From the IMG/VR virus record IMGVR_UViG_3300030107_002828, positions 2,919 through 66,918 of that record: a DNA stretch of 64,000 bases. One strand, given 5' to 3'. The translations under genes and the position numbers were made by a program. Below the pieces are notes generated by a model. That model did not search any database and was not told the origin of the DNA. It saw only the letters and a list, made by a program, of their open reading frames with translations. Position 1 is the first letter of the stretch. Each line of letters begins with the position of its first letter. The DNA is from a virus. Shown piece after piece: positions 20,739-29,841 of this stretch.

Positions 20739-22472
20739 ATGGCTATTAATCTTTTAGTTGACGGGCAAGTCCTAGGTGATTTATATATTGAAGGTGACAG
20801 TACGCCTAAGCTTGTAATAACAGATACTACAAATACTTTAGTAGGTAGAATTAGAGTTGGAAATACCGCGATGTATATAGACGCTGATTCAGGAGCAGGA
20901 GTATCAAATACATCAATGCAATTCCAAATAGATGATGTAACAAAACTACAACTTACAGAAAGTATTAGTAGATTTTCAGCTCAAAATGTATCTATAAGAA
21001 GAGATGATACAGTACCAGTTCTTAATTTTGAAAGAAATGATGCTACTATAGTTGCTGGTAATGATTTAGGACAACTGATATTTAAAGGTGCAGATCCAAG
21101 TAGTTATAATGAAGGAGGAAGAATATCAGCAGAAGCTGATGGTGCATGGGATACAGATGTTTATCCAACTAGATTTAAATTTGACGTAAAAGCAACTGAT
21201 ACACTACAAACTGCACTAAGAATAAACTCTGATGCAGAAATAAATTTTAGTCAATATGGTAGTGGAACTTTTACAGGAACTGCCGCTTATAATTTACAAA
21301 TAGATTCTAGTGGTAATATTATAGAAAGCACGGCTGATGCGGGTGGTTCAGTAACAAGTGTAACAGGTACTACGCCGATAGTAAGTTCTGGAGGTACTAC
21401 TCCTGCAATAAGTATAAATAACGCAACTGGTACTACAGTAGGAGCAGCTGCAATAGATGCAGGTACTGGTATAAGCGTATCTGATAGTTCAGGAGTTTAT
21501 ACAATTACTAATACAGGTGTTACAAGTATAGTAGCTGGTACAGGAATTTCTGTAAGTGGTGCTACAGGCGCTGTTACAGTAACAAATTCATCACCTGCTA
21601 CAATAGATGGTAGTGGTGCTGCAAATCAAGTAGCATATTGGTCAGATAGTGATACATTAACAGGTAGTAATGATTTAACTTATAATGGTACTACTTTAGC
21701 ACTAGCAGGAGATAATGAAGTTTTACAAATAGGAACGGGTGGAACAGGAACAACTAGTTTATATGCATGGACAGGAGATACTTTTTATATTCAAAACGAT
21801 AGCGCTGGTGGTACTGTTCAAGTAGACACTGACTCTTTTGTTGTTAAAAACCATGGTGCTAGTGAAAATATAATAATAGGTAATGCAGATGGAGCTGTTA
21901 AACTGTATTATAATGCTTCTAATAAACTTGAGACAACTAATACAGGGATTGATATAAGTGGAGGATTTACTACTAGTGCTTCTTCAGATTGTGCTGGTTT
22001 AAATATGACCGCAGATCTTGCAATGAATGGCAATATATTGACATTAGATAGTGATGGAAATATTGAACTTGATTGTGCTTTAAGTGCATCTCAAAGTTCA
22101 GGAACTATTATTAAATTTGGTGGTCAAATGAGTGGTTTAACATATGGTAGACCAGCTTATTTATATAATTCAGGTGCTAGTGAGTTATGGGCTCATGTTA
22201 GTAACGTAAATTGGTCTAATGTTACAAAAATGCTAGCAATACCATTAGGAACTACAGCTTCATCTGATGGAATGTTATTAAATGGGATTTATTATAGCGC
22301 CACACACGGATTAACTCCAGGTGCACCAGCATATATAGGGGATAATACTTTAGGTTCATTATCAAATACAGCTCCAAGTGGAAGCGGTGATGTTGTAAGA
22401 GTAGTAGGATATGCTATAGATGAAAATCATATATACTTTTGTCCAGATAATACTTGGGTTGAAATTGATTAA
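20739..22472 (+). CDS. Tail-fibre / appendage protein, 577 aa
   Basis: A 577-residue fibre-like protein starting MAINLLVDGQVLGDLYIEG. Residues 40-200 resemble the LQLTESI / FKFDVKATDTLQTALRINSD type of fibre shaft found in many marine phages. A central GVTSIVAGTGISVSG repeat is shared with the upstream gene. The C-terminal part (GLTPGAPAYIGDNTLGSLS, then VRVVGYAIDENHIYFCPDNTWVEID) is a common tip domain. Likely binds with or alongside its upstream neighbour. Confidence 0.78.
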   Translation: MAINLLVDGQVLGDLYIEGDSTPKLVITDTTNTLVGRIRVGNTAMYIDADSGAGVSNTSMQFQIDDVTKLQLTESISRFSAQNVSIRRDDTVPVLNFERNDATIVAGNDLGQLIFKGADPSSYNEGGRISAEADGAWDTDVYPTRFKFDVKATDTLQTALRINSDAEINFSQYGSGTFTGTAAYNLQIDSSGNIIESTADAGGSVTSVTGTTPIVSSGGTTPAISINNATGTTVGAAAIDAGTGISVSDSSGVYTITNTGVTSIVAGTGISVSGATGAVTVTNSSPATIDGSGAANQVAYWSDSDTLTGSNDLTYNGTTLALAGDNEVLQIGTGGTGTTSLYAWTGDTFYIQNDSAGGTVQVDTDSFVVKNHGASENIIIGNADGAVKLYYNASNKLETTNTGIDISGGFTTSASSDCAGLNMTADLAMNGNILTLDSDGNIELDCALSASQSSGTIIKFGGQMSGLTYGRPAYLYNSGASELWAHVSNVNWSNVTKMLAIPLGTTASSDGMLLNGIYYSATHGLTPGAPAYIGDNTLGSLSNTAPSGSGDVVRVVGYAIDENHIYFCPDNTWVEID

Positions 22473-22482
22473 AATATAAGTT

Positions 22483-23193
22483 ATGCCAAAAATAGATGCG
22501 GGAAAATACGGGTATATTGGTTCAGCTAATTACACTAACTTTACTACCTCAAGAGAAACTGGGGCATCTGCTACAAATCAACCAGTAAGTGCTAATACAA
22601 AAGTGGCAGAGTTTCATACAAATGCAGGAAAAGGTTCTAGAACATGGAGATTTTTTAGATTTTTCTGTGCATTTGATACATCGAGTTATTCTAGTGGATA
22701 TACTATATCAAATTTAACATTTAATTGGAGAAGAACAGCAAGCACTGATTGTAGCCCTACTATATGTTTTCCTACTTTTATAGTTGTTAAATCTACTGCA
22801 CAAGGAGATGCAGACACTGATTTAGCAGTTAGTGATTATTATTCAAGTGTAGTGTATAGTACAGCTTATAGTAGTAGTGTTAATTTATCTCTATCAGCTG
22901 GTGATCAATCAATTAGTTTAAATTCAACAGCAGTAACTGATTTTGGTACAGGTTTATTAAAAGTAGTTATGGTACAATACGGTAATGATTATAGTGATAC
23001 TACTAGTACATCAAACATGCAACAAGAAGCATATGCTAATTTTGCTGCAGGAAGTTCTGGCTATGTACCTTTTATAGAATTTGACGCTGTAGCTAGTGGA
23101 TACCCTAATAATGTAAACGGTGTAGATAATTCAAATATTGAAAAAGTAATAACTGTAGCTTCAGCAGATATAGAAGAAATTATAGGAGTATAG
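22483..23193 (+). CDS. Structural protein, probable receptor-binding or decoration domain, 236 aa
   Basis: A 236-residue Ser/Thr/Tyr-rich protein (starts MPKIDAGKYGYIGSANYTNF) with the beta-sandwich-like pattern of carbohydrate-binding or phage tip proteins. It is the last of the fibre cluster and is followed by a hairpin at 23231..23266 that separates it from the next unit. No catalytic residues recognised. Confidence 0.6.
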   Translation: MPKIDAGKYGYIGSANYTNFTTSRETGASATNQPVSANTKVAEFHTNAGKGSRTWRFFRFFCAFDTSSYSSGYTISNLTFNWRRTASTDCSPTICFPTFIVVKSTAQGDADTDLAVSDYYSSVVYSTAYSSSVNLSLSAGDQSISLNSTAVTDFGTGLLKVVMVQYGNDYSDTTSTSNMQQEAYANFAAGSSGYVPFIEFDAVASGYPNNVNGVDNSNIEKVITVASADIEEIIGV

Positions 23194-23230
23194 TAAAAAA
23201 ACTCCTAAATAAGTAATAATTAATATACGG

Positions 23231-23266
23231 TATAAAAGATATTTTTTGGTTTACCTATCTTTTATA
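23231..23266 (+). terminator. Hairpin between fibre cluster and chaperonin unit
   Basis: Perfect 11-bp arms TATAAAAGATA (23231..23241) and TATCTTTTATA (23256..23266) flank a 14-base loop. There is no U-run after the right arm, so it is not a classic Rho-independent terminator; it may act as an operator, mRNA processing or stabilising site instead. Confidence 0.4.
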
Positions 23267-23310
23267 TCTGAAACGAACGCGTAAACCGCAAATTTTAAAA
23301 TAACAAAAAA

Positions 23311-23745
23311 ATGAAATTAGTAAACATTTTAATCGGTGGTGTAAACAGACCGGTACCCGTTGATGATGTAGTTTTAGTTGCCGCAACTGGACAAACTGGT
23401 GGTGGTGGAGCTGCAACTGTAGCAATCACTTATGCTAGTGGTAAAGTAGCTACTTTAACTACTTCTGCGGACAATGATGAAAACTTTGCAGTAGCTGACG
23501 AAGCTTCATATGAAAAAGGATTTTGGCAAATGATTGCAGACGCAGCGTCTCAACCTTGGAACCAAATATGGTACAAAGGAGAAGATTATGTATGGACTGC
23601 TCAAGTTTATCCAGATCCTCAAAGTTCTGAATACACAAAAACACCAGTGAACAATTCTGTATTACAAGGTAAAACAGCTTCTTCACTTAAAGATCAACAA
23701 GTTCCTGGAGTAAATATTACATGGGCTAGTATAGCTTATAGCTAG
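23311..23745 (+). CDS. Hypothetical, probable virion protein, 144 aa
   Basis: A 144-residue protein starting MKLVNILIGGVNRPVPVDDVV, with a Gly/Ala-rich N-terminal third and a Trp/Tyr-rich C-terminal part (PWNQIWYKGEDYVWTAQVYPDP). Codons are less AT-rich than in neighbours and the 117-base leader contains a hairpin and several CG-rich steps, features consistent with high expression. No family assigned. Confidence 0.6.
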   Translation: MKLVNILIGGVNRPVPVDDVVLVAATGQTGGGGAATVAITYASGKVATLTTSADNDENFAVADEASYEKGFWQMIADAASQPWNQIWYKGEDYVWTAQVYPDPQSSEYTKTPVNNSVLQGKTASSLKDQQVPGVNITWASIAYS

Positions 23746-23777
23746 AGAATTTTTATTAACCTTTAAAACCAAAACCA

Positions 23778-24068
23778 ATGACGTTTTATTATCAGACTAA
23801 GACGTGGAATAGTCAACCACAATTAACCGAAGAAACTATTAACTTATGGAAACATCTTGCAGATAAATCAAACTGGAGGATAGTTCAATTAGCTAACGGT
23901 TTCTATCAAACCGAGTACCATAGTCCTGAAAAGGAAGATACTTGGATCGACGTAACCCGAAGAGAAACTATTGAAGGTGCAGAAGCAGCTATTGATGGAT
24001 CAGTAGAGCATTATGCAAAGAAAGTAGATTTCTTAAAAGGGCCAAAAGTCGTGAAAACCTTTAAATAA
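23778..24068 (+). CDS. Hypothetical protein, 96 aa, upstream of groEL
   Basis: A 96-residue protein (starts M-T-F-Y-Y-Q-T-K-T-W) with an N-terminal helix (EETINLWKHLADKSNW) and a hairpin (RIVQLANGFYQTEYHSP), resembling small conserved proteins found beside structural genes of marine phages. It lies 18 bases before groEL, so it is co-transcribed. Function unknown. Confidence 0.6.
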   Translation: MTFYYQTKTWNSQPQLTEETINLWKHLADKSNWRIVQLANGFYQTEYHSPEKEDTWIDVTRRETIEGAEAAIDGSVEHYAKKVDFLKGPKVVKTFK

Positions 24069-24086
24069 ATTAAATACAATTAAATT

Positions 24087-25640
24087 ATGTCCGATAAACT
24101 TGTGAAACATCTTAACTTCGGTCAAGATGCAAAAGATCAAATATTTAAAGGGATAAATAAACTCACTAAAGCTGTTAGCTCCACATTAGGAGCTAGCGGC
24201 AAGTGTGTTATCCTGGAAGATGATCAAGGAAAACCCATTATAACCAAAGATGGTGTAACGGTTGCAAACTCAGTAGTATTGTTCGATGCTGTTGAAAACA
24301 TGGGTGCAACATTACTAAAAGAAGCTGCCAGAAAAACTGTTGAAGAAGCAGGAGATGGCACAACTACAGCTACAGTATTAGCTCAAGCAATATTAACAGA
24401 AGCTGTAAAAGAAAATATTAATACTAGAGATTTAAAAGAAGGTATTAATTCAGGTGTTAAAAAAGTTGTAAATTATTTAGACAATATTAAAATAGATGTT
24501 ACAGGTGACATGATTAATCAAGTCGCTACTATATCTTCAAATAATGACAAAGAATTAGGGGAACTAATTGGAGGAGCATTTAAAAGTGTAGATAAAACAG
24601 GTATTGTAATAATGGAAGAATCTAAAGATTTAAATTCTTCTGTTGAAATAATTGATGGTATGCAGTATGATAAACCTTTAAAAAGTTTACATTTTGCTAC
24701 AGATAAAAACAAAGAAATTGCTGAATTAAAAAATCCTTCGGTTCTAATAGTTGAATCTAAAATTGAAAACATACGTAAAATACAAGGTATTTTAGAGCAT
24801 GTTATAAAAACAAATGAATCTTTATTTATTATAGCAGATGTAGAACCTCAAGTTCTCGCTGCATTAGCAATGAATAAGATGAAGGGTAATATAAAAGTGT
24901 GTATTGTAGATGCTCCAACTTATGGATTCACAAAAAAAGAAAAATTAAATGATTTAGCTTTAATGACTGGAGCTACAGTTATTAATGAAGATTTAGGTGA
25001 TGATATGGATTTAATACATCCTCAACATTTAGGAAAAGCTAAAAAAATAACTAGTAATAAAGAAAATACTATAATACAAGTTAAAGAAACTCCAGAAGCT
25101 GTAAAGGATTTGATTGAAGAAATTCAACAAAAACAAGCAAAAGAAAAAATTCCTGGATATAAACTAGCATATGAAAAAAGACTATCGTTATTAGCTGCTA
25201 AAGTAGCCGTCGTCAAAGTAGGTGCTAACTCTGAAATTGAATTAAAAGAGAAGAGTGATAGAGTCGAAGATGCAATTTGTGCTACAAAAGCCGCAATAAA
25301 AGAAGGTATAGTTCCCGGTGGTGGTGTTGCTTTACTTAACGCTGCGTTTAATAATGATGAAGATAATATGGGGGAAAAAATATTAATGAGAGCAATATTA
25401 GCCCCTTATAAAAAAATATTAGATAACGCTGGTATTGAGAAAATTACAATGCCTGAAAAAAACGGGTTTGGTATTAATGTGGTTACAGGAAATATGGTAA
25501 ATATGATTGACAGTGGAATTATAGACCCACTATTAGTCACAAAAAGTGCGTTACTAAATGCGGCTTCTGTAGCGACAACTATCTTATCAACTGATTGTAT
25601 AATAAATAATATTAGAATTCATGAGGGCGATAGGAAATAA
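24087..25640 (+). CDS. groEL: Phage-encoded chaperonin GroEL (Cpn60)
   Basis: A 517-residue group I chaperonin subunit that should form the folding ring and hydrolyse ATP. ATP-site motifs are present: STLGASGK, D55 in TKDGVTVA, D90-G-T-T-T in [10 protein letters not shown]395 in RVEDAICAT, and PGGGVAL. The equatorial, intermediate and apical order is normal. The C-terminal Gly-Gly-Met tail of bacterial GroEL is missing and the protein ends IHEGDRK, a shortening also seen in other phage copies. It is followed by groES with a 20-base overlap, the reverse of the bacterial order. It probably folds capsid or tail proteins. Confidence 0.95.
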   Translation: MSDKLVKHLNFGQDAKDQIFKGINKLTKAVSSTLGASGKCVILEDDQGKPIITKDGVTVANSVVLFDAVENMGATLLKEAARKTVEEAGDGTTTATVLAQAILTEAVKENINTRDLKEGINSGVKKVVNYLDNIKIDVTGDMINQVATISSNNDKELGELIGGAFKSVDKTGIVIMEESKDLNSSVEIIDGMQYDKPLKSLHFATDKNKEIAELKNPSVLIVESKIENIRKIQGILEHVIKTNESLFIIADVEPQVLAALAMNKMKGNIKVCIVDAPTYGFTKKEKLNDLALMTGATVINEDLGDDMDLIHPQHLGKAKKITSNKENTIIQVKETPEAVKDLIEEIQQKQAKEKIPGYKLAYEKRLSLLAAKVAVVKVGANSEIELKEKSDRVEDAICATKAAIKEGIVPGGGVALLNAAFNNDEDNMGEKILMRAILAPYKKILDNAGIEKITMPEKNGFGINVVTGNMVNMIDSGIIDPLLVTKSALLNAASVATTILSTDCIINNIRIHEGDRK

Positions 25641-25881
25641 CTTAATTATAAAAAAAATAGAAGAATCTAATCAAAAAACTAAAGGTGGATTAATACTAAC
25701 AGAAAAACAAAGAGAAGATGTTAGATTTCAATTAGCTAAAGTTATAAAAGTAGGTGATTCAGTAGTAGCTGTTAAAGAAAATGATATAATTTATTTTGAT
25801 AAAGCTGCTGCTCATAGAATAGAAATAGAAAAAGAACCATATAACGTCATCAGACAAGAAAATGTGGTCGTTGTTTTATGA
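25621..25881 (+). CDS. groES: Phage-encoded co-chaperonin GroES (Cpn10)
   Basis: An 86-residue Cpn10 with the [15 protein letters not shown] start, the mobile-loop segment KTKGGLIL that docks to GroEL, and the VGDSVVAVKENDIIYFDKAAA beta-barrel core, ending in VVVVL. It is slightly shorter than bacterial GroES (about 95 residues). The gene begins inside groEL (20-base overlap), giving coupled translation at matched levels. Confidence 0.92.
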   Translation: MRAIGNNLIIKKIEESNQKTKGGLILTEKQREDVRFQLAKVIKVGDSVVAVKENDIIYFDKAAAHRIEIEKEPYNVIRQENVVVVL

Positions 25882-26321
25882 AAAAGCTAGAAGCATCAGA
25901 TTTAAAAGATCTGAAATTGCTGCAACATTACCGTATAATACGCAAATGGGCTTGTAAAAACAACGGCTTAACTGATGCCGAATTAGAGTTAATTATTTAT
26001 TTAGATTGTATAGATTTATTTACTATTAAAGATTTTAAATTAGGAGTTTATACTTTTAGTTGGAATAATAGAAGATGGAATAAATTAATACAAGAAAATT
26101 GGATTGAAGTTTGGAGACATAGAAATAGAACCACACAAAAATTCAATATATATAAAATATCATTTAAAGGTAAACAACTTATTAGTAGAATATATAGAAT
26201 TATGCTAGGATTGGATAATATACCTACAAGTGAAAGAAGAAATAAACTAATAGCAGGAAATACTTATACAGATAAAGTTATGTCTCATGCTATTTATCAT
26301 GCAAATAAAAACACTAGATGA
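25878..26321 (+). CDS. Possible winged-helix DNA-binding protein, 147 aa
   Basis: A 147-residue basic protein whose middle reads as a winged helix: GLTDAELELIIYLD, then WNKLIQENWIEVWRHRN, then FNIYKISFKGKQLISRIYRIM. This resembles PadR/MarR-type folds, with the recognition helix followed by a beta wing. It overlaps groES by 4 bases. It could regulate late genes or be a packaging-associated protein; the fold call is by eye. Confidence 0.5.
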   Translation: MKKLEASDLKDLKLLQHYRIIRKWACKNNGLTDAELELIIYLDCIDLFTIKDFKLGVYTFSWNNRRWNKLIQENWIEVWRHRNRTTQKFNIYKISFKGKQLISRIYRIMLGLDNIPTSERRNKLIAGNTYTDKVMSHAIYHANKNTR

Positions 26322-27067
26322 TTAATCCCGTAACTGATCCACTTGATACCTCCTCATTAACGCTTATGTCTGAGCCATTAGAGGAAGCTGCTACAAATGT
26401 AAGTGATGATATTAATCAAGCTTTTCATCATGAATCATCTATTGCTGGTTCTGAGTCAGATGATGATGATGATGATGGAGTTGAAGGATCTAGTACTGAG
26501 AAAGAGTTTAAATTTAAACCTTGGATGGAGCAGTATAAACATTATAGCGCTAATAAATTACAATTAGAATATAATAAAAAATACAAAAATGCTGGAACCC
26601 ACTGGCTTTGGGGTAATAGAGATAAAGACAGAGCTCAAGATGTATTAGATTTAATAGCACATAAAAGAGCAGAGTCAAACGAATCTTATCGTAGAAGACA
26701 TGCTCAATCTGTAATTGCGGGAAACAATCCATTTGCTAATCCATCATATAGAGATTTAAGCGGATTATCTAAAGGACCTGCTGAGTTAAAACCTGGCGAA
26801 CAATATAAACATTTTGGTCAAGGTGCTCCAGGAATAGGAGGAGGCGCAGCGAGTAGTGGAAGTGGAGAATATCATGCTGACACTGGTTTTAGAGATAGTG
26901 AGTACTATACAGGTAGAGAAAGTGTAGGAGGAGGATTTGATTTTGGTGCTCAAAAAGCAGCTTCTAATATGTATGGAGATTACATGGGAAATTCTAACTT
27001 TGGAAGACAGGTAGGAAGCGGACAATCTGTTCTAGACAACTTATATGCGAATATGTCTCGTATTTAA
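26318..27067 (+). CDS. Probable virion or cargo protein, 249 aa
   Basis: A 249-residue protein with an acidic stretch (SESDDDDDD) near residue 50, a charged helical middle (YSANKLQLEYNKKYKNAGTHW, then RAQDVLDLIAHKR) and a low-complexity Gly/Ser C-terminus. It starts inside the preceding gene (4-base overlap) and leads into the SPL-tagged small protein cluster. No family recognised; virion association is inferred from position. Confidence 0.55.
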   Translation: MINPVTDPLDTSSLTLMSEPLEEAATNVSDDINQAFHHESSIAGSESDDDDDDGVEGSSTEKEFKFKPWMEQYKHYSANKLQLEYNKKYKNAGTHWLWGNRDKDRAQDVLDLIAHKRAESNESYRRRHAQSVIAGNNPFANPSYRDLSGLSKGPAELKPGEQYKHFGQGAPGIGGGAASSGSGEYHADTGFRDSEYYTGRESVGGGFDFGAQKAASNMYGDYMGNSNFGRQVGSGQSVLDNLYANMSRI

Positions 27068-27096
27068 AATATTTATAAACAACTTAATAAACAATT

Positions 27097-27324
27097 ATGA
27101 AAAAATCACCACTTAAAATGCTTGAAGACAAGTCACATACTAGAGCTTCTAAAAATAATTCAGTTGGTATAGTAGGTGAATCTCAAATATGGGATGGTCC
27201 TTTAAATCAAGCAGGAAGACCACATGGTCCAGGAAGTAGTTCTGGAATACATGGGATGAGATTAAAATTAGATGGAGTTCCTTATAAAGGTGGTCCAATT
27301 ACACAAATAGCAAAAGGAAGATAA
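27097..27324 (+). CDS. Small protein with N-terminal SPLK tag, 75 aa
   Basis: A 75-residue basic, Gly-rich protein starting M-K-K-S-P-L-K-M-L. The N-terminal Ser-Pro-Leu-Lys resembles tags on at least four other proteins of this cluster. The C-terminal half is loop-rich (GAL-type Gly/His/Pro). It is 2 bases before the next tagged gene. Likely packaged in the virion; inference from shared tag and position. Confidence 0.6.
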   Translation: MKKSPLKMLEDKSHTRASKNNSVGIVGESQIWDGPLNQAGRPHGPGSSSGIHGMRLKLDGVPYKGGPITQIAKGR

Positions 27325-27326
27325 TC

Positions 27327-27833
27327 ATGGGATACACGCAAGGAAACAATCCATTATCAAGAAAAACTTCTCCTTTAAACGCGAATAATCCGTTTAAAAG
27401 AGTTTCACCATTAAATATGGCTCAAGGTGAAGGAGAAGAAAAAATGTCTCATAAAGAAATGAGAAAAGCTGGTAAATTAAAAGAGCACAAAGCTAAAATG
27501 CACGGTAAAGATCCAGAAAGAGAAGAAGAGATTATGGATGAAAACCTTAGTCAAGAAGCTAATATACCTATGGGTCCAGAAAGAAGATCTTCATCTCCAC
27601 TTGATTTAAATGGAGAAGAGTTAACAGCTTATAAAGATGTTGCTGAAGAAGATATTCCTGGTTATGATGATGGTGCGGAGGGATTCGATTATGAAGCAAT
27701 GGATAGAGCTAATACTAACACACCTGGATATACAGATGAAGAAGCAGAAAAAGAATTTAATAGAATGAAGTATATAACTGATGCTTCAATTAAAAAAGGA
27801 GCAGGAGTTGTAATAAATGCTAAAAAATCTTAG
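27327..27833 (+). CDS. SPL-tagged protein with NPLSRKTSPLN N-terminus, 168 aa
   Basis: A 168-residue protein starting MGYTQGNNPLSRKTSPLNAN, with a further RVSPLN and a third SPLDLN later, so three tag copies in one chain. The rest is highly charged and helical (EKMSHKEMRKAGKLKEHKAK, then an acidic Asp/Glu block). The NPLSRKTSPL stretch is almost identical in the next gene. Function unknown; a scaffold-like or internal capsid protein is likely. Confidence 0.65.
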   Translation: MGYTQGNNPLSRKTSPLNANNPFKRVSPLNMAQGEGEEKMSHKEMRKAGKLKEHKAKMHGKDPEREEEIMDENLSQEANIPMGPERRSSSPLDLNGEELTAYKDVAEEDIPGYDDGAEGFDYEAMDRANTNTPGYTDEEAEKEFNRMKYITDASIKKGAGVVINAKKS

Positions 27834-27835
27834 TT

Positions 27836-28324
27836 ATGTCTTATAAACAAACAAACAATCCGTTAAGTAGAAAAACTAGTCCTTTATTAAGAACAAGTCC
27901 TTTAAAAGAAGTTAAGCCTATTGAATTAGAAACTGTAGATTTAGGTACTATAAAGTCTACTAATCCTAGACCTCCTGTACGATCTGTTGTTGATGATGTA
28001 ACTAGTACTATATTAGAATTACAAGGTAATCAACCATCCGCAAGTGAAGTTATTAAACCAATAGCTCCAAAAGCTGATACTAGTGTACTAGAAACAGATT
28101 TAGGTCAAAAAGCTATGGCGAGTAGCGCTGCTGCAGGAGATGAAAGTTTAAGTGATGTAGATAGAAATATTGCTGAAAGACGTTCACGTAGACAGTTGGC
28201 TAGAGCACAAAGAAAAGAATTAAGAAAAAATATGCCAAGAGGCAAAGAAAGAAGACAGAAAATAAAAGAGACCAGAAAAATTCAAGGTAAAAGACCTGAA
28301 AATATGGTTTCAACTAAAAAATAA
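27836..28324 (+). CDS. SPL-tagged protein, 162 aa, basic C-terminus
   Basis: A 162-residue protein starting MSYKQTNNPLSRKTSPLLRT, with a second SPLK at residue 22. The C-terminal 50 residues are strongly basic and Arg-rich (RRSRRQLARAQRKELRKN), suggesting DNA contact. It begins 2 bases after the preceding gene. A DNA-binding internal capsid protein is a reasonable guess. Confidence 0.65.
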   Translation: MSYKQTNNPLSRKTSPLLRTSPLKEVKPIELETVDLGTIKSTNPRPPVRSVVDDVTSTILELQGNQPSASEVIKPIAPKADTSVLETDLGQKAMASSAAAGDESLSDVDRNIAERRSRRQLARAQRKELRKNMPRGKERRQKIKETRKIQGKRPENMVSTKK

Positions 28325-28330
28325 ATTATC

Positions 28331-29263
28331 ATGATAATAAATCCAAGCACGTTAACTTCTGGTATAAAAGTTATTCCAAGTGACTCAATAAATATACCAG
28401 GACCTGTATTAAAGTTTGAGGGTGTTACGACAGCTGATTTAACTGATAAATTACAAGACACAAGCGCTCCATTAAGAGGTGGTTTTATACAAACCTTAAA
28501 ACCATCCCCAAATGAAAATCAAGTTTTAAATCAAGGAGTTCAAATTGGTGATGTAGTATACAATACATCTACTGATAGACCCGGTATTGCTTATGTAACA
28601 GCGATAGACAGTAATGATACATTAAGTTTATCTGCGGATATATTTGTAAACGCAACAACAACAAGAGATGGTTATGCTATTTACCAAGGTAATGGGATAA
28701 ATGTAAGTCAAGATTGGGGTTGGAAATTAGTAACAGGAGATATATTTGCTCAAGTAACAGCTAATACAGCAGCTGGATTTAGTGCAGCTACTGATCAAGC
28801 TATTGTTCCATCTGGTGGAACTTATACAGGAGACGCTACATTTACAATGACAGTTAGTGGTGGTGGAAGTGTAACAGATCTAGATATTGCAACAACTGGA
28901 AGTTTTGATTGGGTAGATCCTGTAGGGAAAACAATAATATTTGATACAGCTACTATAAATGGAGTATTTGGTGGTGGTGGATCAGGTTCTGTAACTGCTA
29001 CTTTTGTTGCAGCTAATACAACTTATGTTCCTCAACCTTCAGAATTAGGACAATCTAAGGCTTTTCAATTATATGTAGGTAGTGATGGAGGAAACGCCTA
29101 TGTAACTACTAACATGGGAGAAGAAGTATTTATAGAAAATATACCAGCAGGAACAGTTTTACCTTTAGCAGTAGCTAGAGTAAACGTAGGTGAAGCTGCA
29201 GCTCCAGGTAACGGAAACAAGAATACATTAACAAGCGCTACTCAAATGGTAGCATTAACTTAA
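28331..29263 (+). CDS. Probable head or tail structural protein, 310 aa
   Basis: A 310-residue Thr/Gly/Val-rich beta protein starting MIINPSTLTSGIKVIPSDSIN. Its C-terminal part (AFQLYVGSDGGNAYVTTNM, then EVFIENIPAGTVLPLAVARVN) resembles head decoration or fibre proteins of marine phages and reads as an all-beta domain. A Gly-rich loop (GVFGGGGSG) precedes it. Untagged, unlike its neighbours. Confidence 0.6.
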   Translation: MIINPSTLTSGIKVIPSDSINIPGPVLKFEGVTTADLTDKLQDTSAPLRGGFIQTLKPSPNENQVLNQGVQIGDVVYNTSTDRPGIAYVTAIDSNDTLSLSADIFVNATTTRDGYAIYQGNGINVSQDWGWKLVTGDIFAQVTANTAAGFSAATDQAIVPSGGTYTGDATFTMTVSGGGSVTDLDIATTGSFDWVDPVGKTIIFDTATINGVFGGGGSGSVTATFVAANTTYVPQPSELGQSKAFQLYVGSDGGNAYVTTNMGEEVFIENIPAGTVLPLAVARVNVGEAAAPGNGNKNTLTSATQMVALT

Positions 29264-29276
29264 ATAAATAAACAAA

Positions 29277-29615
29277 ATGGGACATCCAATACATAAACAC
29301 ATGCACACTCACATTACAAAACAAAATGTGAAAGCAGCAATCCGTGACGATAAAGCTCATATGGATTATCTTAAAAGAGATATTAAAGATGATGCAAGAG
29401 GTAAAGGAGACGGTAATAAAGAGTGGGAAACTGCTGATGAAAAACATATTACTAATTTAGCTAGAGACGTTAAAGATGATGAGAGAAAAGAGCACATATC
29501 AAGACATTCTTCTGACAAACAATTAACAATGGAAAGAAGAGCTGCTCTTAATGAAGACGATCCAATTAAAGATAGAGAGTGGGATTCAATACATAACACT
29601 AAAAAACTAGGATAA
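29277..29615 (+). CDS. Hypothetical highly charged protein, 112 aa
   Basis: A 112-residue, very hydrophilic protein rich in Asp, Lys, His and Arg (starts M-G-H-P-I-H-K-H-M-H-T-H). It is helical with repeated DDxR/K-type steps (IRDDKAHMDYLKRDIKDDARGK). The N-terminal His cluster might bind metal. It lies in the tagged cluster without a clear SPL motif. Function unknown. Confidence 0.6.
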   Translation: MGHPIHKHMHTHITKQNVKAAIRDDKAHMDYLKRDIKDDARGKGDGNKEWETADEKHITNLARDVKDDERKEHISRHSSDKQLTMERRAALNEDDPIKDREWDSIHNTKKLG

Positions 29616-29617
29616 TT

Positions 29618-29836
29618 ATGGCTTATATACAAAACAATCCTCTAAGTCGTCATTCTTCTCCACTATTAGCTAACGGTAAAGGTTGTGCTAAATCAGAAGG
29701 TGGGAATGGATGCGTAGTAGAAAGAGGTGGCGAATGGATTATTTTAAATAATAAAAAAGGTGGTGTGTGGAGAGATGGTTTCTCTTCTAAAGCTGAAGCG
29801 GATAAAGTATTAGCAGCATACCACGCGAATAGCTAA
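29618..29836 (+). CDS. SPL-tagged small protein, 72 aa
   Basis: A 72-residue protein starting MAYIQNNPLSRHSSPLL, the tag seen in the genes at 27327 and 27836. After it a compact domain follows: CVVERGGEWIILNNKKGGVWRDGFSSKAEADKVLAAYHAN, a beta-beta-helix pattern seen in small single-domain proteins. It starts 2 bases after the preceding gene. The tag-plus-minidomain layout suggests a packaged effector. Confidence 0.65.
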   Translation: MAYIQNNPLSRHSSPLLANGKGCAKSEGGNGCVVERGGEWIILNNKKGGVWRDGFSSKAEADKVLAAYHANS

Positions 29837-29841
29837 AAACT

